The translations under genes were made by a program, and so were the position numbers. Source: Anaerolineae bacterium (GTDB taxonomy: Bacteria > Chloroflexota > Anaerolineae > J102). From it: a stretch of DNA of 35,183 nucleotides. Below, piece by piece: positions 16,085 through 25,238 of the stretch (position 1 is the first letter of the stretch; every line of letters starts with the position of its first letter). Under the pieces are notes generated by a model that searched no databases, was not told where the DNA came from, and worked only from the letters and a program-made list of their open reading frames with translations. The DNA lies in the NCBI GenBank assembly GCA_011371305.1, contig DRQW01000198.1:1-35183 (forward strand). The letters are read 5' to 3'.

Positions 16085-16552
16085 ATGGCATCCCAACCGT
16101 CCCCCACATCGAGCACGCCGGTGCGTAGTTTTTTCGGCCAATACCAGCGCGGCGTTGACAAGAAGGGGCGAGTGATCCTCCCAGCCCGATTTCGGGAACT
16201 CCTGGGTGATGAGCGGATTTTCATTACCAAAGGGTTTGAGAAATGCCTGATTTTGATGCCCACGGAGGAGTATGAGCGACGACGGCGGAAGATGGAATCC
16301 TACAGCCCCACCCAGGCGAAAGCACGACGGTTGAAGAGGCGATTCTTCTCGAACACCGAAGAGGTCAAGCCTGATGGGATGGGCCGTATCAATATCCCCC
16401 AGTTCCTCCGGGACTATGCTGACCTCACCGGTGATGTCGTTTTTATCGGCGTGGATTCCTATATTGAGATTTGGGATGCCGAGCAATGGAAACAACACGA
16501 ACTTGAACTGGATGAAGAAGCGAATCTGGAAGAATGGGAAGGCCTGGAATAG
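16085..16552 (+). CDS. mraZ: MraZ, transcriptional regulator of the dcw cluster
   Basis: The 155-residue protein contains two AbrB/SpoVT-like swapped-hairpin units. The first is 'FFGQYQRGVDKKGRVILPARFRELLG' in pattern (residues about 16-41), with the DxKGRVxxPxxFR DNA-binding signature. The second is around 'VKPDGMGRINIPQFLRDYA' (about 94-112). MraZ assembles into a ring that binds repeated GTGG-like boxes before its own gene and represses the cluster. ATG 16085 gives the normal family length plus a short Ser/Pro-rich N-terminal extension; an upstream in-frame GTG at 16016 would lie across the promoter and is rejected. A 150-bp gap with an A/T-flanked hairpin separates it from rsmH. Confidence 0.95.
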   Translation: MASQPSPTSSTPVRSFFGQYQRGVDKKGRVILPARFRELLGDERIFITKGFEKCLILMPTEEYERRRRKMESYSPTQAKARRLKRRFFSNTEEVKPDGMGRINIPQFLRDYADLTGDVVFIGVDSYIEIWDAEQWKQHELELDEEANLEEWEGLE

Positions 16553-16604
16553 GATGATTATAGCAGACTTTTGACCAAAAAATCCAGCAAAATTCACATT
16601 CTTC

Positions 16605-16652
16605 AAAAAAGATCATTCGTCAATATACACCGATCGATGATGAAAGTTTTTT
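16605..16652 (+). terminator. Possible attenuator hairpin between mraZ and rsmH
   Basis: A6 (16605-16610), ATCAT (16612-16616), CG, then CG, ATGAT (16637-16641) and T6 (16647-16652) form a weak, bulged stem ending in a T run. It could end part of the transcription after mraZ. Around 16616-16680 AT-rich DNA (for example TATACA, GATAAAAG) may contain a second promoter, but no clear pair was found. Confidence 0.3.
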
Positions 16653-16654
16653 AG

Positions 16655-17629
<975 letters not shown>

Positions 17630-17756
17630 CGCTTCTCGTACCTGACCTTCAGGCGGGATCAAGGGAGTACGGCGGATGGGCCCTGTGCCGGAGCGCAGTA
17701 TGTCGATTTTCTTGAACGGAAACCATTTCTGAGATGTCATCCACCAAGAGAGGAGC

Positions 17757-18149
17757 ATGATGGTCTTTCAGCAGAATGCCATCGCATCAGAGTCGCGTAC
17801 AGCCGCCGCACCCCAGGCTCGCATCCAGTTTCATCGCGCAGTATTGGTGGTGTTGCTCATGATGGGCATCACGATCTTGTTAAGCCTTTATGTCTATCAG
17901 GCATCCGTGAACTACACGGTCGAGTTGCGCATCGAACAGAAGAAAGTCGAATACGCGCGGGAACAGCGGCTGCTCGCGGCTAAATTGCAATTGCTTGGAG
18001 AATCGCAAAATATCACCACCATGGTGGCTCGCGCCCGCGCTGCAGGTTATGGGCCACCGGAGATGACGCAAATACGATACGTTCGGGAAGATGCCAATGA
18101 TCCTCTGACGTTCAACCACCCCACCGCAGTCCTTTCTGCCAACCGGTAA
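17757..18149 (+). CDS. ftsL: FtsL-like septum protein
   Basis: The 130-residue protein is bitopic: a cytosolic N-terminus of about 27 residues, one helix (about 28-48, 'AVLVVLLMMGITILLSLYVY') and a periplasmic coiled-coil segment ('LRIEQKKVEYAREQRLLAAKLQLL'). This topology, the size and the place between rsmH and ftsI are those of FtsL, which with FtsQ activates FtsW-FtsI. Sequence identity to known FtsL is low, as usual. AGGAG lies 1 nt before the first ATG and 4 nt before the second (17760), so translation may start at either. Confidence 0.75.
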   Translation: MMVFQQNAIASESRTAAAPQARIQFHRAVLVVLLMMGITILLSLYVYQASVNYTVELRIEQKKVEYAREQRLLAAKLQLLGESQNITTMVARARAAGYGPPEMTQIRYVREDANDPLTFNHPTAVLSANR

Positions 18150-18152
18150 CGT

Positions 18153-19946
18153 ATGCGCGTCTATCACTACTCGCCCGGCCCATTGCCCCCTCACGACCAG
18201 GAGGGCAAAAAACGCGCGCCCCGACTTTCTATCAAACAACGGCTCGCCATTCTTTTCGCGACCATGGTGGTAGTCAGCCTCATTCTCTCCGCACAGGTCG
18301 TTCGCCATCAAGTGTTCGGCGTGGCCCCCGAAACCACAAGCTCGAAATTGCCTGAAAAATTGCGCCTGCGGGGCGCCATCGTGGATGCGACCGGCCATCC
18401 CTTCGCCATTCAAACCTTCCGTTATGAAGTCATTGCCTCGCCCAATGCCATGCAAGAGCAGGCCATGCCCGCGATTGCGGAGAAAGTGGCGAGCTATTTG
18501 AATCGAGACCCCGCAGAATTGCTTCGCATCTTCCAGGCAAACAAAGATCAACCTTACGTGTTGCTGGACAAAAACGCGCCGCCCGAGGTGGGCGAAGCCA
18601 TGCTCAGCGACCCCGAGCTAAAAACCAATGGCATCGGCATTGACGTCTATCCTGTGCGCTTTCATCCCGAACAATCCCTGGCCGCGCACGTGTTGGGCTT
18701 CGTGGACGTGGACAACAAAGGGCACTATGGTATCGAGGAATATTTCAACAACTTCCTCCTTGCGCCCACCGATGAGATCGTGCCTGGCCCTGACCCCAAG
18801 CTCGAAGCGAGCCTGGGCGCGCCCGTGGCCAACGCGGTGCTTCCGGACAGCCCCTTCATCCCCTCCCCCGCACGGCGGGATCTCATCCTCACCCTTTCCC
18901 GCTCCCTTCAATATATGGCGGAGACCCGGCTGAAGGAAGCCATCGAAACCTACCAGGCCGACAGCGGCGTGGTGATCATCATGGAGCCCAAAACCAGTGC
19001 CATCCTGGCCATGGCAGGTTATCCAAGTTATAACCCCGACAATTACCCCAACTACGACCCCGAACGGTTCGTCAACCCTGCCATCAGCGAAATCTACGAA
19101 CCGGGCTCGGTCTTCAAACTCATCACCTTTGCCGCCGCGTTGGAAAAGCGGGCCATCACGCCCGAAACCCAGTTCAACGACACCGATAAATACGTTTACG
19201 GCGAACAAACCATCCAAAACTGGGACCGGAAAGGGCGGGGCAAAGTCACCGCCCAAACAGCCCTCGCCCAATCATTGAACGTCACCACCGCCAAGATCGC
19301 AGCCCATTATGTGGGTGTGGTGGATTTTTACAACGCGGTTGCCCGATTTGGATTCGGGCAAAACACTGGCATCGAGCTGGCCTTCGAGGCACCGGGCATT
19401 GTCAACGGTCCCAACTCCACCCAATGGGCCTTAGGCAATCTGGCCACCAATTCCTTCGGCCAGGGCATCAGCGTCACGCCCCTGCAAATGGCCAACGCGG
19501 TGGCAGCGATTGCTGCGGGAGGCGTGGTACATCGCCCCCATGTAATCAAAATGTCCATCAATGATGACCTTATCCGGGTGAAGGAACCGGAAGCGGCCAG
19601 CATTGCCATCTCTCCTCAAACTGCACGCACCCTCACGCAGATGATGGTTGCCGCGGCCAACCACACGAAACAGGCCATCATCCCCGGCTATGCCATCGCA
19701 GGCAAAACAGGCACCGCCGAAATCCCCACCTTGGGGGGCTACAAAGAGGACCGCACCATCACGACTTTCGTGGGGTTCTTCCCCGCAGATGACCCCCAGT
19801 TCCTGATTCTGGTAAAATTGGTCAGGCCCAAGACATCTGCTTGGGCGAGCAAAACCGCCGCCCCGACCTTTCGTAAGATCGCCCAAGACATCATCAACAT
19901 CTACAACATCCCCCCGGATGCGATCCGCCTCCAGACATCACCATGA
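18153..19946 (+). CDS. ftsI: Class B penicillin-binding protein, septal transpeptidase FtsI (PBP3)
   Basis: The 597-residue protein has one N-terminal helix (about 31-48), a PBP dimerisation domain (about 66-235) and a transpeptidase domain. The active-site motifs are intact: Ser319 in 'EPGSVFKLITF' (SxxK), 'SLN' at 374-376 and 'KTGTAE' at 518-523. It crosslinks septal peptidoglycan with FtsW as its glycosyltransferase partner. There is no C-terminal PASTA domain. It starts 3 bp after the ftsL-like stop and overlaps murF by 4 nt (ATGA), so translation is coupled. Confidence 0.95.
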   Translation: MRVYHYSPGPLPPHDQEGKKRAPRLSIKQRLAILFATMVVVSLILSAQVVRHQVFGVAPETTSSKLPEKLRLRGAIVDATGHPFAIQTFRYEVIASPNAMQEQAMPAIAEKVASYLNRDPAELLRIFQANKDQPYVLLDKNAPPEVGEAMLSDPELKTNGIGIDVYPVRFHPEQSLAAHVLGFVDVDNKGHYGIEEYFNNFLLAPTDEIVPGPDPKLEASLGAPVANAVLPDSPFIPSPARRDLILTLSRSLQYMAETRLKEAIETYQADSGVVIIMEPKTSAILAMAGYPSYNPDNYPNYDPERFVNPAISEIYEPGSVFKLITFAAALEKRAITPETQFNDTDKYVYGEQTIQNWDRKGRGKVTAQTALAQSLNVTTAKIAAHYVGVVDFYNAVARFGFGQNTGIELAFEAPGIVNGPNSTQWALGNLATNSFGQGISVTPLQMANAVAAIAAGGVVHRPHVIKMSINDDLIRVKEPEAASIAISPQTARTLTQMMVAAANHTKQAIIPGYAIAGKTGTAEIPTLGGYKEDRTITTFVGFFPADDPQFLILVKLVRPKTSAWASKTAAPTFRKIAQDIINIYNIPPDAIRLQTSP

Positions 19947-21400
19947 GCCTGACGCTGACAGACATCTACCTTGGCCTCGGCGGCCGGAGCGTGCACCCTG
20001 CTCTGGCCGCTTATCCCGTCTCGGATTTTGTCATCGACTCGCGTCAGGTCACTGAGGACGATTGTTTTATCGCCCTACCTGGTCAACGCGCCGATGGCCA
20101 CGACTTTATCGCCGATGCCATCGCCCGGGGTGCCTTGGCCATCATCGCCCATCGCGTCCCCCCAGGTGTGCAGGCGCAGGTCATTACCATCGCAGAACCC
20201 GCGCCCGCCCAAGTGACGCCTCCCGTCCTGTTTTTGGTCGATGATACGCTGATCGGGCTTCAGCAACTGGCCACTTACTGGCGTGCCCGCCACAACCCCA
20301 CGGTGATCGGCGTCACAGGCAGCGTTGGCAAGACCAGCACCAAGGAACTCATTGCCGCTGTACTACGCCAGCGTCATCCCACCCTGTGGACGCCGGGCAA
20401 CTACAATAACGAGATCGGATTACCCCTGACGCTGCTACGCCTGAAGGATGAACATCGTTTTGTCGTCCTGGAGATGGGCTTTTACACCGAAGGCGAAATC
20501 GCCCAACTGTGTGCGATCGCCCATCCGCACATCGGCGTCATCACAAATATCGGCCCCATCCATCTGGAGCGGGCGGGCAGCATGGAAGCTATCTTTCGCG
20601 GAAAATCCGAATTGATCCGTGCCCTTCCACCTTCCGGCCACGCCATCCTCAACTGGGATGATCCGTGGGTAAGGAAGATGGCCGAATTCAGCCCCGCGCC
20701 CGTCTTCAAATATGGCCTGACCCCTGAAGCTGACCTATGGGCTGATGCCATCGAAAGCTACGGCCTGGCTGGCATCCGCTTTCGGTTCCACTACCATCAG
20801 CAAGATCGAGACGAGACCTATTACGTCCAACTCCCCCTCCTTGGCCGTCACAGCGTCCACACCGCACTGCGCGCGGCTGCGGTTGGCATCCTTGCCGACC
20901 TGACGTGGGAGGAAATCATCCGCGGGCTTAAAGATGTCAACGCCCGCTTGCGGATTGACATCGCGCCCGGCTACAATCGCAGCACCCTCATCGACGACAC
21001 CTACAACGCCAGTCCCCCCTCCACCATCGCCGCCTTAAACCTGTTGGAAGAAATGGAAGGGCGGCGGATCGCCATTTTAGGCGACATGTTGGAACTGGGA
21101 ACCGAAGAAGAAAAAGGACATCGTTTGGTGGGTGCCCGGGCCGCCGAGACCACCGATATCCTCATCACCGTGGGGCCGCGCGCCCACTGGATCGCGGAAG
21201 AAGCCCGCCACCAAGGCATGCCCAAGGAGGCGATTTATGAGGCCGAGGATGCGGACTCAGCTATCTCGTTGGCCAAATCCCTGATTCAACCAGGGGATTT
21301 CATTCTGGTGAAAGGTTCCCGGGCCATGCGCATGGACCGGATTGTCGCTGACCTGTCTGCACCTCGGGCGTCGTCTAACGCCCCGTCCCAACACCCTTGA
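19943..21400 (+). CDS. murF: UDP-MurNAc-tripeptide D-Ala-D-Ala ligase MurF
   Basis: The 485-residue Mur ligase adds D-Ala-D-Ala to the UDP-MurNAc-tripeptide in the cytosol. The N-terminal MurF domain ('VSDFVIDSRQVTEDDCFIAL') is followed by the ATP loop 'GVTGSVGKTST' (123-133), 'GNYNNEIGLPLTLL', the carbamylated-Lys region 'IFRGKSELI', and the C-terminal 'DDTYNASPPSTIAAL' with 'GDMLELG'. 'NNEIGLP' distinguishes MurF from MurE. It follows ftsI directly, where most clusters have murE. Confidence 0.95.
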   Translation: MSLTLTDIYLGLGGRSVHPALAAYPVSDFVIDSRQVTEDDCFIALPGQRADGHDFIADAIARGALAIIAHRVPPGVQAQVITIAEPAPAQVTPPVLFLVDDTLIGLQQLATYWRARHNPTVIGVTGSVGKTSTKELIAAVLRQRHPTLWTPGNYNNEIGLPLTLLRLKDEHRFVVLEMGFYTEGEIAQLCAIAHPHIGVITNIGPIHLERAGSMEAIFRGKSELIRALPPSGHAILNWDDPWVRKMAEFSPAPVFKYGLTPEADLWADAIESYGLAGIRFRFHYHQQDRDETYYVQLPLLGRHSVHTALRAAAVGILADLTWEEIIRGLKDVNARLRIDIAPGYNRSTLIDDTYNASPPSTIAALNLLEEMEGRRIAILGDMLELGTEEEKGHRLVGARAAETTDILITVGPRAHWIAEEARHQGMPKEAIYEAEDADSAISLAKSLIQPGDFILVKGSRAMRMDRIVADLSAPRASSNAPSQHP

Positions 21401-21433
21401 CCACCGACCATCCCTTGCTGTGCTCTCTCCCCA

Positions 21434-22435
21434 ATGTCCTATCCACTGACCCTGGCGACCCTGGCCTTCTTCCTCGCTGTCATCTGGGGAGACCCTCTCA
21501 TCCGCCTGCTCAGGCGCTATCAGTTGGGCAAGCGCATCCGCATGGAGGGCCCCCAATCTCACCTCGCCAAGGCGGGGACGCCCACAATGGGCGGCATCCT
21601 TTTCATTGCCCCAGTCGTGCTCATTAACCTGGGCCTGAATCTGGCCAATCTCCTCGGCTTCAACCTGATCGGAGAATCGGTCCTCGTTCCCGTCTTTGCC
21701 ATGCTCTCCTTCGGTTTTCTCGGTTTTCTCGATGACCTTGCGGGCATTCTCCGCAAGCGCGGCGATGCCCAAGGGCTGCTTGCCCGTTCCAAATTTCCCA
21801 TCCAGCTCATGCTGGCGATCGGCCTGGCTGCGCTCATGTTTTGGCGATTGGATATCCACAGTATCGCCATCCCCACCATCCCTGAACGGCTTGACATCGG
21901 CCTGTGGTGGCTTCCCATCGCGGTGTTCATTATCGTCGGCACAGCCAACGCGGTGAACCTCACCGATGGCCTGGATGGCTTGGCTGGGTCGTTGGCCGCT
22001 GTCAGCTTCGCCTCCTACGGACTTATCGCCTATTTACAAGGCCAGGTGTGGCTGGCTGCTTTTGCCTTCACCACCGTAGGAGCTTTGTTTGCATTTCTAT
22101 GGTTCAATGTATTCCCCGCCGAACTGTTCATGGGCGATACAGGCTCAATGGCTCTGGGTGCTACCCTGGGCGTTGTGGCATTGATGACCGGACAATGGTT
22201 GCTGTTGGCTGTTATCGGCCTGCCTTTCGTAGCCGAAGCCCTTTCCGTCATCCTACAAGTGGCCTCAGCCAAACTCAGCCGCCGCTTTTTGGGCCGAGAC
22301 ATCCGTCCCTTCAAGATGTCACCCCTGCATCACCACTTTGAGCTTAGCGGATGGGCCGAGAACCACGTCACCCAGCGCTTTTTTATCGTCGGCATCCTCT
22401 CGGGGATGATCGGCATCGCGCTGGCGTTGGCGTAG
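21434..22435 (+). CDS. mraY: Phospho-MurNAc-pentapeptide transferase MraY
   Basis: The 333-residue polytopic enzyme transfers phospho-MurNAc-pentapeptide to undecaprenyl phosphate, making lipid I. The conserved cytosolic motifs are present: 'KAGTPTMGGILF', the Asp pair in 'GFLDDLAG', 'NAVNLTDGLDGLAG' and 'PLHHHFELSGW'. About ten hydrophobic helices are predictable. It starts 33 bp after murF with no clear Shine-Dalgarno site. Confidence 0.95.
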   Translation: MSYPLTLATLAFFLAVIWGDPLIRLLRRYQLGKRIRMEGPQSHLAKAGTPTMGGILFIAPVVLINLGLNLANLLGFNLIGESVLVPVFAMLSFGFLGFLDDLAGILRKRGDAQGLLARSKFPIQLMLAIGLAALMFWRLDIHSIAIPTIPERLDIGLWWLPIAVFIIVGTANAVNLTDGLDGLAGSLAAVSFASYGLIAYLQGQVWLAAFAFTTVGALFAFLWFNVFPAELFMGDTGSMALGATLGVVALMTGQWLLLAVIGLPFVAEALSVILQVASAKLSRRFLGRDIRPFKMSPLHHHFELSGWAENHVTQRFFIVGILSGMIGIALALA

Positions 22436-22440
22436 GATCG

Positions 22441-24000
22441 ATGCTTTCCGTTCTGCTGTCCTGGTTTACCATGACCGATTTCGCTTCCCAAACCGTCCTC
22501 ATCGTGGGCTTGGCCCGTGAAGGTCGCGTCGCAGCCCAATGGCTGGCCACGCGAGGCGCGCGCGTCATCGCCAGCGATTTGCGCCCGCCCCAAGAGGAGG
22601 TTCGGGACATGCTGGAAGCCCTGGACGTGGAGATAGTCATCGGCCCGCAAACCGAAGCATTGCTGCGTGGCGTGGATGCGCTGGTGGTCAGCCCAGGCGT
22701 ACCCCAGGATATCCCTTTGCTGCGCTCGGCCCGGGCCCGAGGCCTCCCCCTTACCACCGAACCCCGCCTGTTTGCCCAGGGGTGTCCTGCGCCCATTGTC
22801 GGTATCACCGGCAGCAGCGGCAAAACCACCACCACGACGTTGGTGGCCCGCATGTTGGAAGCGTCGGGATATCGCACATGGCTGGGAGGCAACATGGGGC
22901 AGCCACTCCTCAGCTCGCTGGATGACATCCGCCCGGAGCATCGGGTGGTGATGGAGCTCTCTAGCTTTCAACTTCTCTACTGGCATGAAACCGCGGCCTG
23001 GCCTGCCGCGCCCAGGCCCTGGAACGATGGAGGAGGCCTGAGCCCGCACGTCGCAGCGATCCTCAACCTCACGCCCAACCACCTGGACCGTCATCCATCG
23101 ATGGCTCATTATATCGCGGCCAAGGCCAACATCCTGGCGTTTCAATCCCCTACCGATTGGGTCATCCTCAATCGCGAGGATGCCGTCACCGGGGCTTGGG
23201 CTGCTAACGGCCGCGTGACCATCCCTGCGGACAAAGGCCAAACCGCCCTGCACTTCGACATCCCTGGCCAGACCCTCACGTTCGGCTTCCGGCGTCCCGA
23301 AAGGGGCGAAGGCACATGGCTGGAAGATGGATGGGTGATGTTGCGCTGGCAGGGCCAGACCCATCGCGTCTTACCGCAAGACGCCATACGTCTGCGCGGG
23401 AGGCACAATCTGGCTAATGTGCTGGCAGCTACCGCTATCGCCGCGGCTGCAGGGGCCACACCCTCGGGCATGGCTGAGGCCGTGCATAGCTTCTGGGGGG
23501 TATCCCATCGCCTGGAAGAAGTGGCACGCCAGGATGGGGTCCTGTGGATCAATGACAGCATCGCCACGACACCCGAGCGAGCCCTGGCCGCATTGCGCAG
23601 CTTCGACGAGCCCATCATCTTGCTGGCGGGCGGACGGGATAAGCATTTGCCCTGGGACGCATGGGCGGAAGAGGTGCACCGCCGAGTGCGTGTGGTCATC
23701 GCCTTTGGCGAGGCACGTCCCATCATCCAACAAGCCCTTCGCGACCGCCCCCCGCATTCCCGCCTCGAACACCTCCTTCCGGTCCCCGACCTTCCGACCG
23801 CAGTGGTCGCGGCCGCGCGTTTCGCCCGGCCAGGCGAGATCATTCTCCTGGCGCCAGGTGGGACCAGCTTCGATGCTTATGCTGACTTCGCCGCACGTGG
23901 CCAGCATTTCCGTGAACTGGTCGCTGCTTTGAAAACCGATCTCTCACGCAGAGACGCTAAGACGCAAAAGAAAGCAAAAATCTTTAGCGACTTTGCGTAA
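22441..24000 (+). CDS. murD: UDP-MurNAc-L-Ala D-Glu ligase MurD
   Basis: The 519-residue enzyme adds D-Glu to UDP-MurNAc-L-Ala. The N-terminal Rossmann domain has 'VLIVGLAREGRVAAQWL'; the ATP loop is 'GITGSSGKTTTTTL' (121-134); then come 'MELSSFQL', 'LTPNHLDRHPS' and the C-terminal 'WINDSIATTPERALAAL' with 'LLAGGRDKHLPW'. Two oddities are visible. About 20 extra residues rich in Trp, Pro and Gly sit between 'SSFQL' and 'AAILNLTPNHLDRH'. The last 19 residues are encoded by a dispersed GACGC-type repeat, beyond the normal end 'GQHFRELVAAL'. ATG 22441 has TAGGA 4-5 nt upstream; ATG 22471 fits the family N-terminus and is the alternative. Confidence 0.93.
   Translation: MLSVLLSWFTMTDFASQTVLIVGLAREGRVAAQWLATRGARVIASDLRPPQEEVRDMLEALDVEIVIGPQTEALLRGVDALVVSPGVPQDIPLLRSARARGLPLTTEPRLFAQGCPAPIVGITGSSGKTTTTTLVARMLEASGYRTWLGGNMGQPLLSSLDDIRPEHRVVMELSSFQLLYWHETAAWPAAPRPWNDGGGLSPHVAAILNLTPNHLDRHPSMAHYIAAKANILAFQSPTDWVILNREDAVTGAWAANGRVTIPADKGQTALHFDIPGQTLTFGFRRPERGEGTWLEDGWVMLRWQGQTHRVLPQDAIRLRGRHNLANVLAATAIAAAAGATPSGMAEAVHSFWGVSHRLEEVARQDGVLWINDSIATTPERALAALRSFDEPIILLAGGRDKHLPWDAWAEEVHRRVRVVIAFGEARPIIQQALRDRPPHSRLEHLLPVPDLPTAVVAAARFARPGEIILLAPGGTSFDAYADFAARGQHFRELVAALKTDLSRRDAKTQKKAKIFSDFA
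23941..24000 (+). repeat. Dispersed GACGC-type repeat that supplies the end of murD
   Basis: The 60 bases hold the well-known intergenic phrase type CTCACGCAGAGACGC, then AAGACGCAAAAG, and a later inverted phrase CGACTTTGCGT. They read through in frame as the basic tail LSRRDAKTQKKAK and end at TAA. A degenerate relative lies at 6974-7003. Confidence 0.6.
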
Positions 24001-24053
24001 ACATTTCCCCCATAACGGCACAGGCGCGCTGCTATCGGACAGTCCATTACCCT

Positions 24054-25238
24054 ATGGCTTCCCGAACGAAAACTACCACCCCATCCCACATCGATTATGG
24101 CCTGCTCATCCTGATCTTTGCCTTGATCGGGTTCGGCATCGTCATGCAATTCAGCGCGTCCTATGCCATCGACGCAGAAAACCCCTACCGATTTATCACC
24201 AAACATCTGATGTGGATCGGACTGGGCCTGGTGGGCATGTATATCATGGCGGCCATCGACTATCATACCTGGGAGAACCTGGCCATTCCCATTATGTTCC
24301 TCTCCCTGGGCCTGCTGATGGCGGTAATCTTCCTGGGGGAAGAGGGGGTGGCCGGTGCCCGACGTCATCTGTTCGGCGGCTCGATCCAGCCCTCGGAAGT
24401 CGCCAAGCTGGCCATTATCATCTACATTGCCGCCTGGCTAGCTTCGAAGGGGGATAAAATCGGGCAGGTGACCATGGGATTGCTGCCTTTTTCGCTGATC
24501 GTGGGCGTGTTCCTGGTGCTCATCTTAAGCCAGCCCGATGTATCCACCTCGGTGCTCCTTGCCATCATCGCGCTCTCGATGCTCATCGTCGCGGGAGCGG
24601 ATATTCTGCAGATCGGGATCTTGATCCTGGTGATGAGCGGCGTTTTTGCTTTTGCTATTTCCCGATTTTCCTATGCTCAGAGCCGGGTGGATGTCTTTTT
24701 CCAAGCCTTTCTCAGACCCTGGGAAAGTCCGCAATTTCAGGTAAAGACCGGCTACGCGGCATTGCACTCGGGCGGCCTGTTTGGCAAAGGGCTGACCAAC
24801 AGCGAATACAAGTTGGGCATTCTGCCCCTGGTGCACTCCGATCTGGTCTTTGCCGTCATCGGCGAAGAGCTGGGGCTTTTGGGTGCTTTGGCGGTCATCG
24901 CCATGTTCCTCTTCCTGGGCTACAAAGGCACACGCATCGCCCTCCACGCTCAGGATGATTTCGGACGCTTGTTGGCTTTTGGCATCACCACCTGGATCGT
25001 AGTCCAGGCATTTATCAACATCGCCGTGGTCACGGTGACCATCCCCAATACCGGCATGCCCCTGCCTTTCTTCTCTTATGGAGGTACCAGCACGCTGATG
25101 ATCCTGACCGCGCTGGGCATTCTCCTGAACATCTCGAAAGGCGGCGGAGGACGATTCAGACTCGATGCGCATTCTCTTTTCCGGCGGCGGAACCGGCGGT
25201 CACGTGTATCCCATTCTCACCGTCGCGGCCGCGCTTGA
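24054..25238 (+). CDS. ftsW: SEDS peptidoglycan glycosyltransferase FtsW
   Basis: The 394-residue protein has ten predicted membrane helices and polymerises lipid II at the septum together with FtsI. SEDS signatures are 'SASYAID', 'ARRHLFGGSIQPSEVAKLAIIIY', 'LILSQPDVSTSVLL', 'KTGYAALHSGGLFGKGL', 'HSDLVFAVIGEELGLLGAL' and the C-terminal 'IPNTGMPLPFFSYGGTSTL'. The catalytic Asp lies in the 'QPDVST' motif. The gene overlaps murG by 74 bp, so its last 24 residues, an Arg/His-rich tail, are written in another frame of the conserved murG start. Confidence 0.95.
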   Translation: MASRTKTTTPSHIDYGLLILIFALIGFGIVMQFSASYAIDAENPYRFITKHLMWIGLGLVGMYIMAAIDYHTWENLAIPIMFLSLGLLMAVIFLGEEGVAGARRHLFGGSIQPSEVAKLAIIIYIAAWLASKGDKIGQVTMGLLPFSLIVGVFLVLILSQPDVSTSVLLAIIALSMLIVAGADILQIGILILVMSGVFAFAISRFSYAQSRVDVFFQAFLRPWESPQFQVKTGYAALHSGGLFGKGLTNSEYKLGILPLVHSDLVFAVIGEELGLLGALAVIAMFLFLGYKGTRIALHAQDDFGRLLAFGITTWIVVQAFINIAVVTVTIPNTGMPLPFFSYGGTSTLMILTALGILLNISKGGGGRFRLDAHSLFRRRNRRSRVSHSHRRGRA

